From Clostridia bacterium (GTDB lineage: Bacteria > Bacillota > Clostridia > Christensenellales > Aristaeellaceae), in assembly GCA_017936765.1 (NCBI GenBank), contig JAGBEX010000004.1:124001-188000 (forward strand): DNA of 64,000 bases, in the 5' to 3' direction. The notes beneath the pieces are model-generated. The model did not search any database, was not told where the DNA came from, and was given only the letters and a program-made list of their open reading frames with translations. Both the position numbers and the translations under genes were made by a program. Each line of letters opens with the position of its first letter. Position 1 is the first letter of the stretch. Positions 1 to 7,422 of the stretch are shown in pieces.

Positions 1-1116
1 ATCCACAAACCATTTGGCGGCTTCCTCCGTGTCGCCCACGGCAAAGGCCACGTCATGCCCGGTATCGTCCCAGATGCGCATCAGCAGGTGGTTGGTGGAG
101 AAATAGTTGCGGGACTGCAGGCGGGTTAAATCGTAGATGGAGGCCTGCAGATTGTTGTAGCAGCTGCCCTGGCGGTTGAAGTTCATGCCGAAGGTCTGGG
201 TGATCATCTCCTGGTTGATGGCAGAGGACAGGGGATCATAGCCAAAAGCGCCGGTGTTGGAATGCATCAGCACATACAGCTCGGGGGTGTAGCCCAGCTC
301 GGAGGAATAGATATGATCCATCTGCTGGTAGTCCCACTCGATGCGCTCCCGCATGGCCTCCTCGCTTTCCTGGCGCAGGCGGTCTTCATCCCGCAGGAAG
401 TCCATCAGGTAGTGGTTGTAGTCCCGCTTGAGGTAGCGGTAGATGTTCACATACTCGTTGGTGTTCAGGTGACCGTAATAGTTGTTGTACAGGTCGTACA
501 CATTGATGTAGGCCAGCCGGTAGCCGTTGGAACCCAGCTCCCAGTAGGAGTTCTCCAGCAGGCTCTTCATGTTGGCGGTGGTGATGTACTGGCTGTGGAT
601 GTTGCCCAGCTCCTCCGCATAGGTGAGGGCGGTGGCCTTGTAGTTGTACTTCTCCAGCGAGGGCTGCACCAGGGCGGTGGTGTTGTAGATGCCGTCCTCG
701 AAAATCAGCAGCATGGCCTTTTCCGGCAGCTGCTTGCCATTGCGATAGTAATCCAGCACGTCCTGCTGGGTGATGGTCACATACCCGGAGGCATGGAGTG
801 CGTCCATCTGCTCCCGGAACGAGCGCTGAGAGACCACACGGCTGTCCAGGGAATTGGTGGACACCACGCCGTTGTAGGAAATGCAGATGAAGCCGTTATC
901 CTCCGGGGCAGAGCCGCCCTGGGGCGAGTGGCTCAGCGCCATGGAGGCAGAATTGGCGTAGGTGCTGGGATCCACCGGGGTATAATGCTTGCTGAAAAAC
1001 AGCAGCTTGACAACATGGAACAGGATCAACAGGATCACCGCCACCTGCAGGGTGGTGCGGATGACCTTCCATGCGTTTTTGCGTTTCATAAAGCGCTGAT
1101 CGTTCTGCCGCGCCAT
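1..1116 (-). CDS. NodB-like (polysaccharide deacetylase-like) membrane protein, 3' end outside window
   Basis: The frame is open from an ATG at 1116 to the first base of the window (372 residues, C-terminus missing). The start follows AAGGAGG with good spacing; an ATG two codons upstream is too close to that site. A single membrane segment lies at about residues 18-42, with the rest predicted outside. The body recalls NodB-type carbohydrate deacetylases: IFEDG (138-142) sits where TFDDG is expected and ELGSNGYR (193-200) where the SHGY-type metal motif is expected. The metal His therefore appears to be Asn and the first Asp Glu, so activity is doubtful (alignment by eye). It is the last visible gene of the exopolysaccharide operon, 12 bases after the PilZ-GT2 gene. 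Confidence 0.6.
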   Translation of the reverse strand, partial: MARQNDQRFMKRKNAWKVIRTTLQVAVILLILFHVVKLLFFSKHYTPVDPSTYANSASMALSHSPQGGSAPEDNGFICISYNGVVSTNSLDSRVVSQRSFREQMDALHASGYVTITQQDVLDYYRNGKQLPEKAMLLIFEDGIYNTTALVQPSLEKYNYKATALTYAEELGNIHSQYITTANMKSLLENSYWELGSNGYRLAYINVYDLYNNYYGHLNTNEYVNIYRYLKRDYNHYLMDFLRDEDRLRQESEEAMRERIEWDYQQMDHIYSSELGYTPELYVLMHSNTGAFGYDPLSSAINQEMITQTFGMNFNRQGSCYNNLQASIYDLTRLQSRNYFSTNHLLMRIWDDTGHDVAFAVGDTEEAAKWFVD

Positions 1117-1128
1117 GGTCATTCCTCC

Positions 1129-2916
1129 TTACCCGGAAATGGTGGTTTCCTTGGTTTTCTTTTTGGCCTTTTTCTTCTTGTTGCCGCGGGTTCCCCAGTC
1201 CGATACCCAGAAGGTGATCCACGCCCAGGGCATCTGCCAGAGAAGCACGAATTCGTAATACATACAGAAGAGCAGACCGTGCGCCCACAGGGAACTCTTT
1301 TTCAGTATCAGCTGGGCGAAGGACATCATCAGCGCCATCATCAAAAGGCCCAGCAGGAACGTGGTGGGGAAGACCTTCAGCGTCAGGGGGATGTAGACCA
1401 GGTTGAAAATGACGATGAAGGGGGCGATCAGCGGAATAAGCAGGCCAAAGTAGAAGAAGATGGACATCAGGGGTTCCTTCTTCCACATGAAGCGCCCGGC
1501 CTTGAGGCTTTCCCGCAGCCAGGAGCGCTTCCAGCGCATTTGCTGCTTGAGGAACACCTTATGCCGGTTCGGCACGATGGTGGAGCAGATGGAGGTATCC
1601 TGGTAGTAGGTGCGGTGATGCTCCACGATGTAGTTGGTCAGGCTGCGGTCGTCGCCAAAGGTGGCCTTCTGCCCCATGAAGGTCTGATTCAGCCACTTGT
1701 CAAAGACCTCCCGCACGTACTCCAGCCGGTAACAGGAGAGCGGGCCGGAAAGGCACATCACGGAGTCGAAATAGGCCTCGGCGGCCTTCATGATGCGGAA
1801 GGACACATAGTAGCGCACGGATTGCAGCTTGGTGAGGTTGTTGGTGTAGGTGTTGGCCACGTCGGTACGGCCGGCCACGCCGCCCATTTTGGGATCCTTC
1901 ATGGGCTGCACCAGCTGGCGGATGGCGTCCGGCTCCAGAAAGCTGTCGGAATCCACAAAGGCGATCAGCTCGGTGCGGGCATTGCGGATGCCCAGACCCA
2001 TGGCCTCGCGCTTGCCCTGGTTCTCCTTCTGGAAAAAGCAGCGGATGCGGCTTTGCAGGTTGAAACGCTTCCCCTCCTGGCAAAGCTCGTTCACCGTTTG
2101 CTGGATCACCTCCACCGAGCGGTCGGAGGAGCCGTCGTCCACGATGACGAACTCCAGCTTCTCCGGGGGATAATCCTGGTCGATGCAGCTGAGGATGGTG
2201 CGGCTAATCCATTCCTCCTCGTTGAAGCAGGGGATCACGATGGTCACCGAGGGGGTGTAGTCGGGATCCACCGGCACGGGCTTGTAGAGCATACCAAAGA
2301 GGTAGCGGGTGAGAAGGAAGGTAGCCGTCACGATGCTGTAGCCATAGAGCAGCGCATTGGTGCGGAAATAGAGAATGCTCTCCGAGCGCAGCAGGACGAT
2401 CATCACCGTGACACAGGCCAGGCAGAAGGCGGCCAGCGCGAACAGGGAGGTGTCCACCACCCGCTTGCGGTTTTCGTAGAGGGTGGTGTCAAATTGCAGG
2501 GCGATGCATTCGGTGTCCTCTGCCACACGCACCACGGTGGCGCCCATGCGATAGCGCTTTTCGGTACCTTCGTGGAGGATGCCTTCTTCCAGGTGGAAGC
2601 GCAGCTTCACGTGCTGATCCTTCCGGAAGCGTTCCATATCCTCTTTTTTGATGCGCACCAGCATACCCGTTTGGGAGATATCCTCGCAATGGGCGGCGAT
2701 GCGTTTGCCGCCCGCGCGGATCTTCACCGGTAGGGAAACGATATAGCGCTGCCCGGCAAAGGTGGCATACTGCGGGCGGGATTCATCCGCCTGCTTGTTG
2801 TCGCGGCGATCCACGCCGCTGCGCTGGCGGGTGGGATCGGGAACATGGGCCAGCTTGCGCCGGTCAAGCTTGGGGCGCAGCAGCACATCCTCAATGGGAG
2901 CCTTGGCCTTGGCCAT
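1129..2916 (-). CDS. PilZ domain-glycosyltransferase family 2 fusion (processive exopolysaccharide synthase)
   Basis: 595 residues; ATG at 2916 after GGAGGG. Order: basic N-terminus, PilZ-like beta domain (about 50-150) with the c-di-GMP motif DISQTG (79-84), two membrane helices (about 157-210), cytosolic GT2 domain (about 222-465), at least four C-terminal helices and a Lys-rich tail. GT2 signatures are PCFNEEE (229-235), VDSDS (321-325), GDDR (421-424) and QQMRW (458-462), the set of processive hyaluronan/chitin/cellulose-type synthases. The usual RxxxR arm of PilZ is only half present: Arg57 has no Arg four residues before it. The inferred role is polymerising and exporting a glycan at the membrane, possibly gated by c-di-GMP. 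The upstream dehydrogenase suggests an N-acetyl-hexosaminuronic acid substrate. The polymer identity is unknown. Confidence 0.88.
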   Translation of the reverse strand: MAKAKAPIEDVLLRPKLDRRKLAHVPDPTRQRSGVDRRDNKQADESRPQYATFAGQRYIVSLPVKIRAGGKRIAAHCEDISQTGMLVRIKKEDMERFRKDQHVKLRFHLEEGILHEGTEKRYRMGATVVRVAEDTECIALQFDTTLYENRKRVVDTSLFALAAFCLACVTVMIVLLRSESILYFRTNALLYGYSIVTATFLLTRYLFGMLYKPVPVDPDYTPSVTIVIPCFNEEEWISRTILSCIDQDYPPEKLEFVIVDDGSSDRSVEVIQQTVNELCQEGKRFNLQSRIRCFFQKENQGKREAMGLGIRNARTELIAFVDSDSFLEPDAIRQLVQPMKDPKMGGVAGRTDVANTYTNNLTKLQSVRYYVSFRIMKAAEAYFDSVMCLSGPLSCYRLEYVREVFDKWLNQTFMGQKATFGDDRSLTNYIVEHHRTYYQDTSICSTIVPNRHKVFLKQQMRWKRSWLRESLKAGRFMWKKEPLMSIFFYFGLLIPLIAPFIVIFNLVYIPLTLKVFPTTFLLGLLMMALMMSFAQLILKKSSLWAHGLLFCMYYEFVLLWQMPWAWITFWVSDWGTRGNKKKKAKKKTKETTISG

Positions 2917-2945
2917 GGGCGTCCCTCCTTTTTTACATTCATCAT

Positions 2946-4520
2946 TTATTCGGGAATATGGGCAACCAGGTAGTCCAGCCAGGCCTGGCAGCCGGCATCG
3001 CTCAGGTGGATGCCATAGGTATCGGCATCGATGCAGTAGTCGGTTTTCAGGCCGCCATCGGTATCCCGCAGGGCAAAGGCCACATCCAGGAAGGGAATGC
3101 CATGCTCCTGGCACATCTTGCCCAGCAGCAGGTTGTAGCGGAAAATGTTGGCGTTGGTGGGGGCGGTGGTGCGCTGGCTCACGCCGGGCAGCACCGATTG
3201 GACGATCACCTGCACGCCGGGATTCTCCTGCTGGATCAGGTGAATCAGCAGCCGCAGGTTGGTGAGGTATTCCTCCAGCACATAGCCACGGGGGCTTTCG
3301 GGCTTTAGCATCAGGTAGACCCGAGCAGCGCCGCTTTCCTTGATGGCCTGGGCAATGTTGACCTGCCCTGCTGTCAGGATCGCTCCGGGTTCCATGGTGT
3401 TCAGGGCGCCTTCCACCGTCATGCCTGGCCAGGTGATAAAGCGGGTATTGGGCAGGAAGTCCGCCTGCTGGTTGCGCCAGGCTACATAGCCGCCCAGACC
3501 ATTGGTGATGGCATCGCCCACGAACACAGCGCCGTCCAGCTCTTCCGTGGTACCGGCGCGGGTGGCGCATTGGCCAATGGGGGCTTGCGCCACGGGGGCA
3601 GCATAGGCGGTGGGGTCGTAAAGGGCAAGCTCTTCTTCAGTCAGTTCCTTCACCTGGGGCAGGTAGTCGGCTCTGGCGGCTTGCAGCTCGTCCAGGGAGA
3701 CTACCTCGTAGCCGCCTTGCTCCAACTGATCCAACAGCCAGGTCACCACGGACACGATGTTCTGATAGGTGGTGTCCTCCTTGGTGAGATCCTCGGAAAT
3801 GGTGGGCGGCGGGTCGATGGCGGGACGCTCGTCCAGCTCCTCGCCCAGGTCGCCGTATTCATCATCGTCCAGCTCCTGGCCTAACTTTACCGAGATGATG
3901 GAGCCGCGGACGAGGCTCTCCATATACAGCTGAGCATCGCTTTCGCTGGCAAAGCTGCGGTGGTTCAGGTACAGGGTGGGTTCCACGGCGTGGGTCAGGC
4001 CGCCGGCACGGACGGCTTGCAGCATGGTATCGGTATACTGCGTGGTGTTGCAGCGGCCGATGCTGGGCAGCTGGGCGCAGGCGGCCAGGATCAGCTGCTG
4101 GGTGCGCTGGAACTGATGCACCAGGTAGCTGGCGCTGCGGTTTTCAAGCTCCTTTTCGGCGGAGATGGTGTAGTTGCCCAGTTCGATGCCGGAGGCAGCG
4201 GCATGGCGCAGCATATAGACGTGTTCATCCGCCGTGACGCCGCTGACGAACCACACGCAGGGAATGTCCCGCGCCTTCATCAGGTCGATGAGTTGGGTGA
4301 TGGTGGTGTCGTCGGTATAACCTTCCAGCACCAGGGACACGAGGCGTTCCTCCGTGTCCACACCGGTGTAGAGCTGGGCTGGCTCGCAGGTCAGGGCAGG
4401 CTCAGGGGTGGCGGTATATTTGGGAAGAACGGCTTCCTCCCGCAGGGTTTCCAGCTGCTGGCAGGAGGTGAGCGCAAGGCACAGTACCACCAGCAGGAGC
4501 ATTGTCAGCAGGCGCTTCAT
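2946..4520 (-). CDS. Lipoprotein with degenerate NodB-like and SGNH-like domains
   Basis: 524 residues. Signal peptide with lipobox LTSC, so Cys20 is the likely lipidated residue. Residues about 58-215 resemble a NodB deacetylase fold (LVSLVLEGY, then CVWFVSG, GIELGNYTIS and GSIISVK), but the TFDDG aspartates and both metal histidines are absent. An acidic linker follows. Residues about 328-524 resemble an SGNH/GDSL esterase: VFVGDAITNGL has Ala337 in place of the nucleophilic Ser, and TYGIHLSDAG keeps His505 but has Tyr502 where Asp is expected. Both modules therefore look catalytically dead and may bind glycan or scaffold the secretion machinery outside the membrane. The start overlaps the upstream coiled-coil gene by ATGA. 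Residue alignments are by eye. Confidence 0.72.
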   Translation of the reverse strand: MKRLLTMLLLVVLCLALTSCQQLETLREEAVLPKYTATPEPALTCEPAQLYTGVDTEERLVSLVLEGYTDDTTITQLIDLMKARDIPCVWFVSGVTADEHVYMLRHAAASGIELGNYTISAEKELENRSASYLVHQFQRTQQLILAACAQLPSIGRCNTTQYTDTMLQAVRAGGLTHAVEPTLYLNHRSFASESDAQLYMESLVRGSIISVKLGQELDDDEYGDLGEELDERPAIDPPPTISEDLTKEDTTYQNIVSVVTWLLDQLEQGGYEVVSLDELQAARADYLPQVKELTEEELALYDPTAYAAPVAQAPIGQCATRAGTTEELDGAVFVGDAITNGLGGYVAWRNQQADFLPNTRFITWPGMTVEGALNTMEPGAILTAGQVNIAQAIKESGAARVYLMLKPESPRGYVLEEYLTNLRLLIHLIQQENPGVQVIVQSVLPGVSQRTTAPTNANIFRYNLLLGKMCQEHGIPFLDVAFALRDTDGGLKTDYCIDADTYGIHLSDAGCQAWLDYLVAHIPE

Positions 4521-5017
4521 GCCTGGCCTCCCTTCTTCTTCACGCGGTAGATCACGCTGCCGCGCTGCTCCAATACATATTCTTTCCGGGCGGGCTGCAG
4601 CAGTTCGTCCATGGTGGTGCCGGTGCTGGCGGGCAGCTGCTGAGGCTGCTGCTCCAGGGCGCGGTTCACATGGCGCAGCTCCAGCTCCAATTTCAGCAAA
4701 TAGGCCGACAGCCGCTTATACTTGGTGTGGATGGTCTCATAGGCCTCGTCCAGATGGGCGATCATGGCATAGGCCTCCTCCAGCTCCTCCTCCCGCTGGG
4801 CCAGCAGGGTGGAAAGCTGCTCATTTTCCTGCTGAAGGGCGTGGAGGCCGGTGGAGGATTGCTTTTGCAGTTCCTCGGCCAGGTTGGCCATGCAGCGGTA
4901 GGCTTCCTCCAGCACCGAGGGGGTGCTGCCTGGCTGCGAAACAGCAGAAGACCGGAATTCAGCAAAAGGCGCAACGCGAAATTTGCGCTGCGACTTGTTT
5001 TCGTGGGTGATATCCAT
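4517..5017 (-). CDS. Coiled-coil protein of the exopolysaccharide operon
   Basis: 166 residues; ATG at 5017 preceded by AAGGAGGG, and the only start with a good site. No signal peptide or membrane segment is seen, so it is probably cytoplasmic. Residues about 35-125 are strongly heptad-like and rich in Glu, Gln and Leu, which predicts a long coiled coil. The C-terminus (about 130-166) is short and basic, ending in VKKKGGQA. I recognise no family. Its place between a membrane protein and the degenerate lipoprotein, and a four-base overlap with the lipoprotein start, argue for co-translation and a structural or assembly role in the same machine. No enzymatic motif is visible. Confidence 0.7.
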   Translation of the reverse strand: MDITHENKSQRKFRVAPFAEFRSSAVSQPGSTPSVLEEAYRCMANLAEELQKQSSTGLHALQQENEQLSTLLAQREEELEEAYAMIAHLDEAYETIHTKYKRLSAYLLKLELELRHVNRALEQQPQQLPASTGTTMDELLQPARKEYVLEQRGSVIYRVKKKGGQA

Positions 5018-5036
5018 GGGTGCTCCCTCCTTGTGG

Positions 5037-5693
5037 TCAGAACAGGCGCGGCAGCAGATCCAGCTCATACAGCAGGAACACCGCGGCGGCAACGGTAGCA
5101 AGGAACAGGAAGGTGTTCAGCACCGTGAGCTTGTTGGAGCGCTTGTTGGAGGTATCCTTGGGTTTGGCGCGGAAGGCCTCCTGCGCCTCGGTATGCTTGG
5201 CGAAATCGAAGCTCTCGCCGGGCATCCACAGGGCGGTCTTGTCCTCGTCGAAGAGGGTTTCCTCCCGGGTGGGCGCCACTACCGCGGCGGCAGGGTTGTC
5301 TGCCGGGGTGGGGATTTCCGGGGCGGGAGCAGGCTCCGGCATGGGTTCAGCGGCGATCACCGCTTCCACCGGGGAGGCCTTGACCACGTGCTGCACCCGA
5401 TAAGCTTTGGGTGCAGGCTGGGCGGGAGCCTCCAGCGCGGGGTGAACGGCGCCTCCCTGGGTGTGGAGCAGCGTGGTCTGGCCTTTGAGATAGGTGAGGC
5501 AGTTCAGGGGCAGCGTGCGGGTGGCAAAGCGCTGCTCCATCATGCCGAAAACCCGGTCGGTGAGGGCGGCGGCGCCATCCTCGCTGCGGGTGAGGGCATA
5601 GGCCTTGGCGTATACATCGGCCTGATAGGCATCGCGGAAGGCGGCGGCCTTTTCCGGGGTGTTCAGGCTCTGGTTCGTCCATGCGTCCTGCAC
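5037..5693 (-). CDS. Membrane-anchored protein with sigma-70 region-2-like N-terminus
   Basis: 218 residues from a GTG at 5693 preceded by AGGAGG. Residues about 15-75 have the spacing of sigma-70 region 2 (a Tyr-rich helix, an A-Y-A-L-T segment, a VFGMMEQRF helix and a short Tyr-Leu helix). No region 4 follows. A Pro/Ala/Glu-rich linker (about 85-140) leads to a basic stretch and one membrane segment near residues 190-211, with the C-terminus ending LLPRLF. An N-in orientation is likely. It follows the dehydrogenase gene directly, so it probably serves the exopolysaccharide machinery, as a regulator or as a scaffold that reuses the sigma fold. The sigma resemblance is weak and by eye. An alternative is a lineage-specific membrane protein with chance similarity. 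Confidence 0.6.
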   Translation of the reverse strand: MQDAWTNQSLNTPEKAAAFRDAYQADVYAKAYALTRSEDGAAALTDRVFGMMEQRFATRTLPLNCLTYLKGQTTLLHTQGGAVHPALEAPAQPAPKAYRVQHVVKASPVEAVIAAEPMPEPAPAPEIPTPADNPAAAVVAPTREETLFDEDKTALWMPGESFDFAKHTEAQEAFRAKPKDTSNKRSNKLTVLNTFLFLATVAAAVFLLYELDLLPRLF

Positions 5694-5726
5694 GGCAATT
5701 CCTCCTGTGTTGCGCGAGATGGGAGC

Positions 5727-7046
5727 TTACAGCCGCCAATAGCGGTAGCCTGCGGCCTTCACCTGCTGGCGGTCAAGGATGCTCTTCACGTCAATCAGCA
5801 CCTTGTCATCGGCAGGCATATCGGCATACAGGGCGTCGATGGCCTCCAGGCTCATGCTGCGGTATTCCTTGTGCGCCACGGCCAGGATCACGCAGTCCGC
5901 ATCGTGGATGTCCTTCATCCGGCACAGCTCCAGGCCGTACACATCCTTCACTTCATCGGCGTCGGCCCAGGGGTCGCACACCACGGGCTGGATGCCGTAG
6001 GTCTTGAGGTGGTCAATGATGTCGATGACCTTGGAATTGCGGATGTCCGGGCAATCCTCCTTGAAGGTCAGCCCCAGCACCACCACCTTGGCGTTGCGGG
6101 GAGCTTTGCCGGCCAGCACCATCTGCTTCACGGTGGACTCAGCCACAAAGCCGCCCATGCCGTCGTTGATCTGGCGACCTGCCAGGATAATCTGGCTGTG
6201 GTAGCCCAGGCGCTCGGCCTCGTAGGTGAAGTAGTAGGGATCCACACCGATGCAGTGGCCGCCCACCAATCCGGGCTTGAAGCCCAGGGCGTTCCACTTG
6301 GTGTTCATGCCGTTCACCACTTCGTCGGTGTCAATGCCCATGCGGTCGAAGATCATGGCCAGCTCGTTCATGAAGGCGATGTTGATGTCACGCTGGCTGT
6401 TTTCCACCACCTTCACGGCCTCGGCAGTCTTGATGGTGGAGACCGGGTAGGTACCCACCTCGATCACCAGATCGTAAACATTCTTGATCTCCTGCAGGCT
6501 TTCTTCGTCCATGCCGGAAACGATCTTGCGGATGTTCTCCAGGCGATGCACCTTGTCGCCGGGGTTGATGCGCTCGGGGGAGTAGCCCACCTTGAAGTCC
6601 ACGCCGCACTTCAGGCCGGATTCCTCTTCCAGGATCGGGATGCACACATCCTCGGTGACGCCGGGGTACACCGTGGATTCATAAACAACGATGGAACCCT
6701 TGGTGAGGTTCTGCCCCACAATGCGGCTGGCGCCCACCACGGGGGTCAGGTCGGGGGTCTTGTCCTGGTTGATGGGGGTGGGAACGGCCACGATGTGGAA
6801 CTTGGCCTGCTTCAGGCAGGCGGGATCGCTGGAAAACTGCACGGTGGTCTGGGCAATGGCCTCGTTGCCCACCTCCTGGGTGGGATCGATGCCGGATCGA
6901 TACTGGTCGATCTTGCGCTTGTTCAGGTCGAAACCAATGACCTTGATCTTCTTGGCAAAGGCGACGGCAATGGGCATACCCACATAGCCCAGGCCAACAA
7001 CAGACAGGCTTTCCTCGCCCCGAAGCAGCTTTTCATACAGCGTCAT
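5727..7046 (-). CDS. UDP-N-acetyl-hexosamine 6-dehydrogenase (WbpO/TviB-like nucleotide sugar dehydrogenase)
   Basis: 439 residues. The start at 7046 (MTLYEKL) follows GGGAGG by eight bases; the upstream in-frame ATG has no site. N-terminal Rossmann motif VVGLGYVGMP (16-25), a central UDPG/GDP-mannose dehydrogenase dimerisation region, and the catalytic Cys265 in GGHCIGVDPYYFT, followed by a C-terminal UDP-binding domain. The GVDPYYFT and ILAGRQIND sequences match the WbpO/TviB/CapL branch, which oxidises UDP-GalNAc or UDP-GlcNAc to the uronic acid, better than UDP-glucose dehydrogenases. It is first in the operon and would supply a HexNAcA donor to the PilZ-GT2 synthase. A UDP-glucose or UDP-ManNAc substrate remains possible. 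Confidence 0.88.
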   Translation of the reverse strand: MTLYEKLLRGEESLSVVGLGYVGMPIAVAFAKKIKVIGFDLNKRKIDQYRSGIDPTQEVGNEAIAQTTVQFSSDPACLKQAKFHIVAVPTPINQDKTPDLTPVVGASRIVGQNLTKGSIVVYESTVYPGVTEDVCIPILEEESGLKCGVDFKVGYSPERINPGDKVHRLENIRKIVSGMDEESLQEIKNVYDLVIEVGTYPVSTIKTAEAVKVVENSQRDINIAFMNELAMIFDRMGIDTDEVVNGMNTKWNALGFKPGLVGGHCIGVDPYYFTYEAERLGYHSQIILAGRQINDGMGGFVAESTVKQMVLAGKAPRNAKVVVLGLTFKEDCPDIRNSKVIDIIDHLKTYGIQPVVCDPWADADEVKDVYGLELCRMKDIHDADCVILAVAHKEYRSMSLEAIDALYADMPADDKVLIDVKSILDRQQVKAAGYRYWRL

Positions 7047-7091
7047 AGGTTGCGCCTCCCACATGGTGTAATCAATCAAACAATAATGAGA

Positions 7092-7107
7092 CCATCAATA
7101 TTGATGG
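7092..7107. promoter_or_regulatory. 16-bp perfect palindrome, candidate operator of the exopolysaccharide operon
   Basis: CCATCAATATTGATGG is a perfect palindrome lying just downstream of the -10 element at 7117-7122, over the expected first transcribed bases, and about 45 bases before the dehydrogenase start. Its position fits a repressor site. The binding protein is unknown. Confidence 0.5.
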
Positions 7108-7116
7108 GTCGATATT

Positions 7117-7145
7117 ATTTTAACATATGCAGACATTGTATGCAA
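7117..7145 (-). promoter_or_regulatory. Promoter of the exopolysaccharide operon
   Basis: Reading on the minus strand, TTGCAT (7140-7145), a 17-base spacer and TAAAAT (7117-7122). It lies in the only gap upstream of the dehydrogenase gene and downstream of a terminator. Confidence 0.6.
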
Positions 7146-7167
7146 TCGAAACGTGCCGGAAATGGTC

Positions 7168-7210
7168 AAAAAATGAAGGCTTCTGTCCGCTTTTGCGCAG
7201 ACAGAAGCCT
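7168..7210 (-). terminator. Rho-independent terminator after the zinc-ribbon gene
   Basis: An 11-bp perfect stem (7177-7187 with 7200-7210) is followed on the minus strand by a T-rich tract. It separates the GH27/zinc-ribbon unit from the exopolysaccharide operon. Confidence 0.8.
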
Positions 7211-7221
7211 GGGGATTGTTT

Positions 7222-7422
7222 CTACTTTTCTTCAAACAGGGTGCAGCCCATTTGCCGGAAGTGGCGGATGCGCTCCTCAATGTCCGCGGGCGTCACCTCG
7301 AAATACCGGGCGAGGCAGTCCACGCACATGAATTCCGTGGCGCCCCGGTTGATGAGCTTTTTGGTCACGGCCACCTCATCGTGGGTGAGGGGGCGGCGGC
7401 ACTCCTTGCACAGAGGGGTCAC
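7222..7422 (-). CDS. Small zinc-ribbon-like protein
   Basis: 66 residues from a GTG whose second and third bases overlap the upstream TGA (GTGA overlap), indicating translational coupling to the alpha-galactosidase gene. Two Cys pairs, CKEC (residues 5-8) and CVDC (33-36), fit a structural zinc site. A basic helical C-terminus follows, ending FRQMGCTLFEEK. No signal or membrane segment is present. I do not recognise the family. Similar two-pair Cys proteins bind nucleic acid or other proteins, but that is only a family-level analogy. The terminator just downstream and the coupled start support it as a real gene. Confidence 0.72.
   Translation of the reverse strand: MTPLCKECRRPLTHDEVAVTKKLINRGATEFMCVDCLARYFEVTPADIEERIRHFRQMGCTLFEEK

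Noticed and set aside
262..2733. Very long plus-strand open frame (823 codons) opposite the exopolysaccharide genes
   Set aside because: It is antisense to PilZ-GT2 and NodB-like genes with clear motifs; its His/Gly/Val-rich translation has no ribosome site or domain and arises from GC-rich third positions.
4923..7331. Plus-strand open frame of 802 codons
   Set aside because: Antisense to the dehydrogenase and sigma-like genes; translation is low-complexity His/Val/Gly and lacks a start site.
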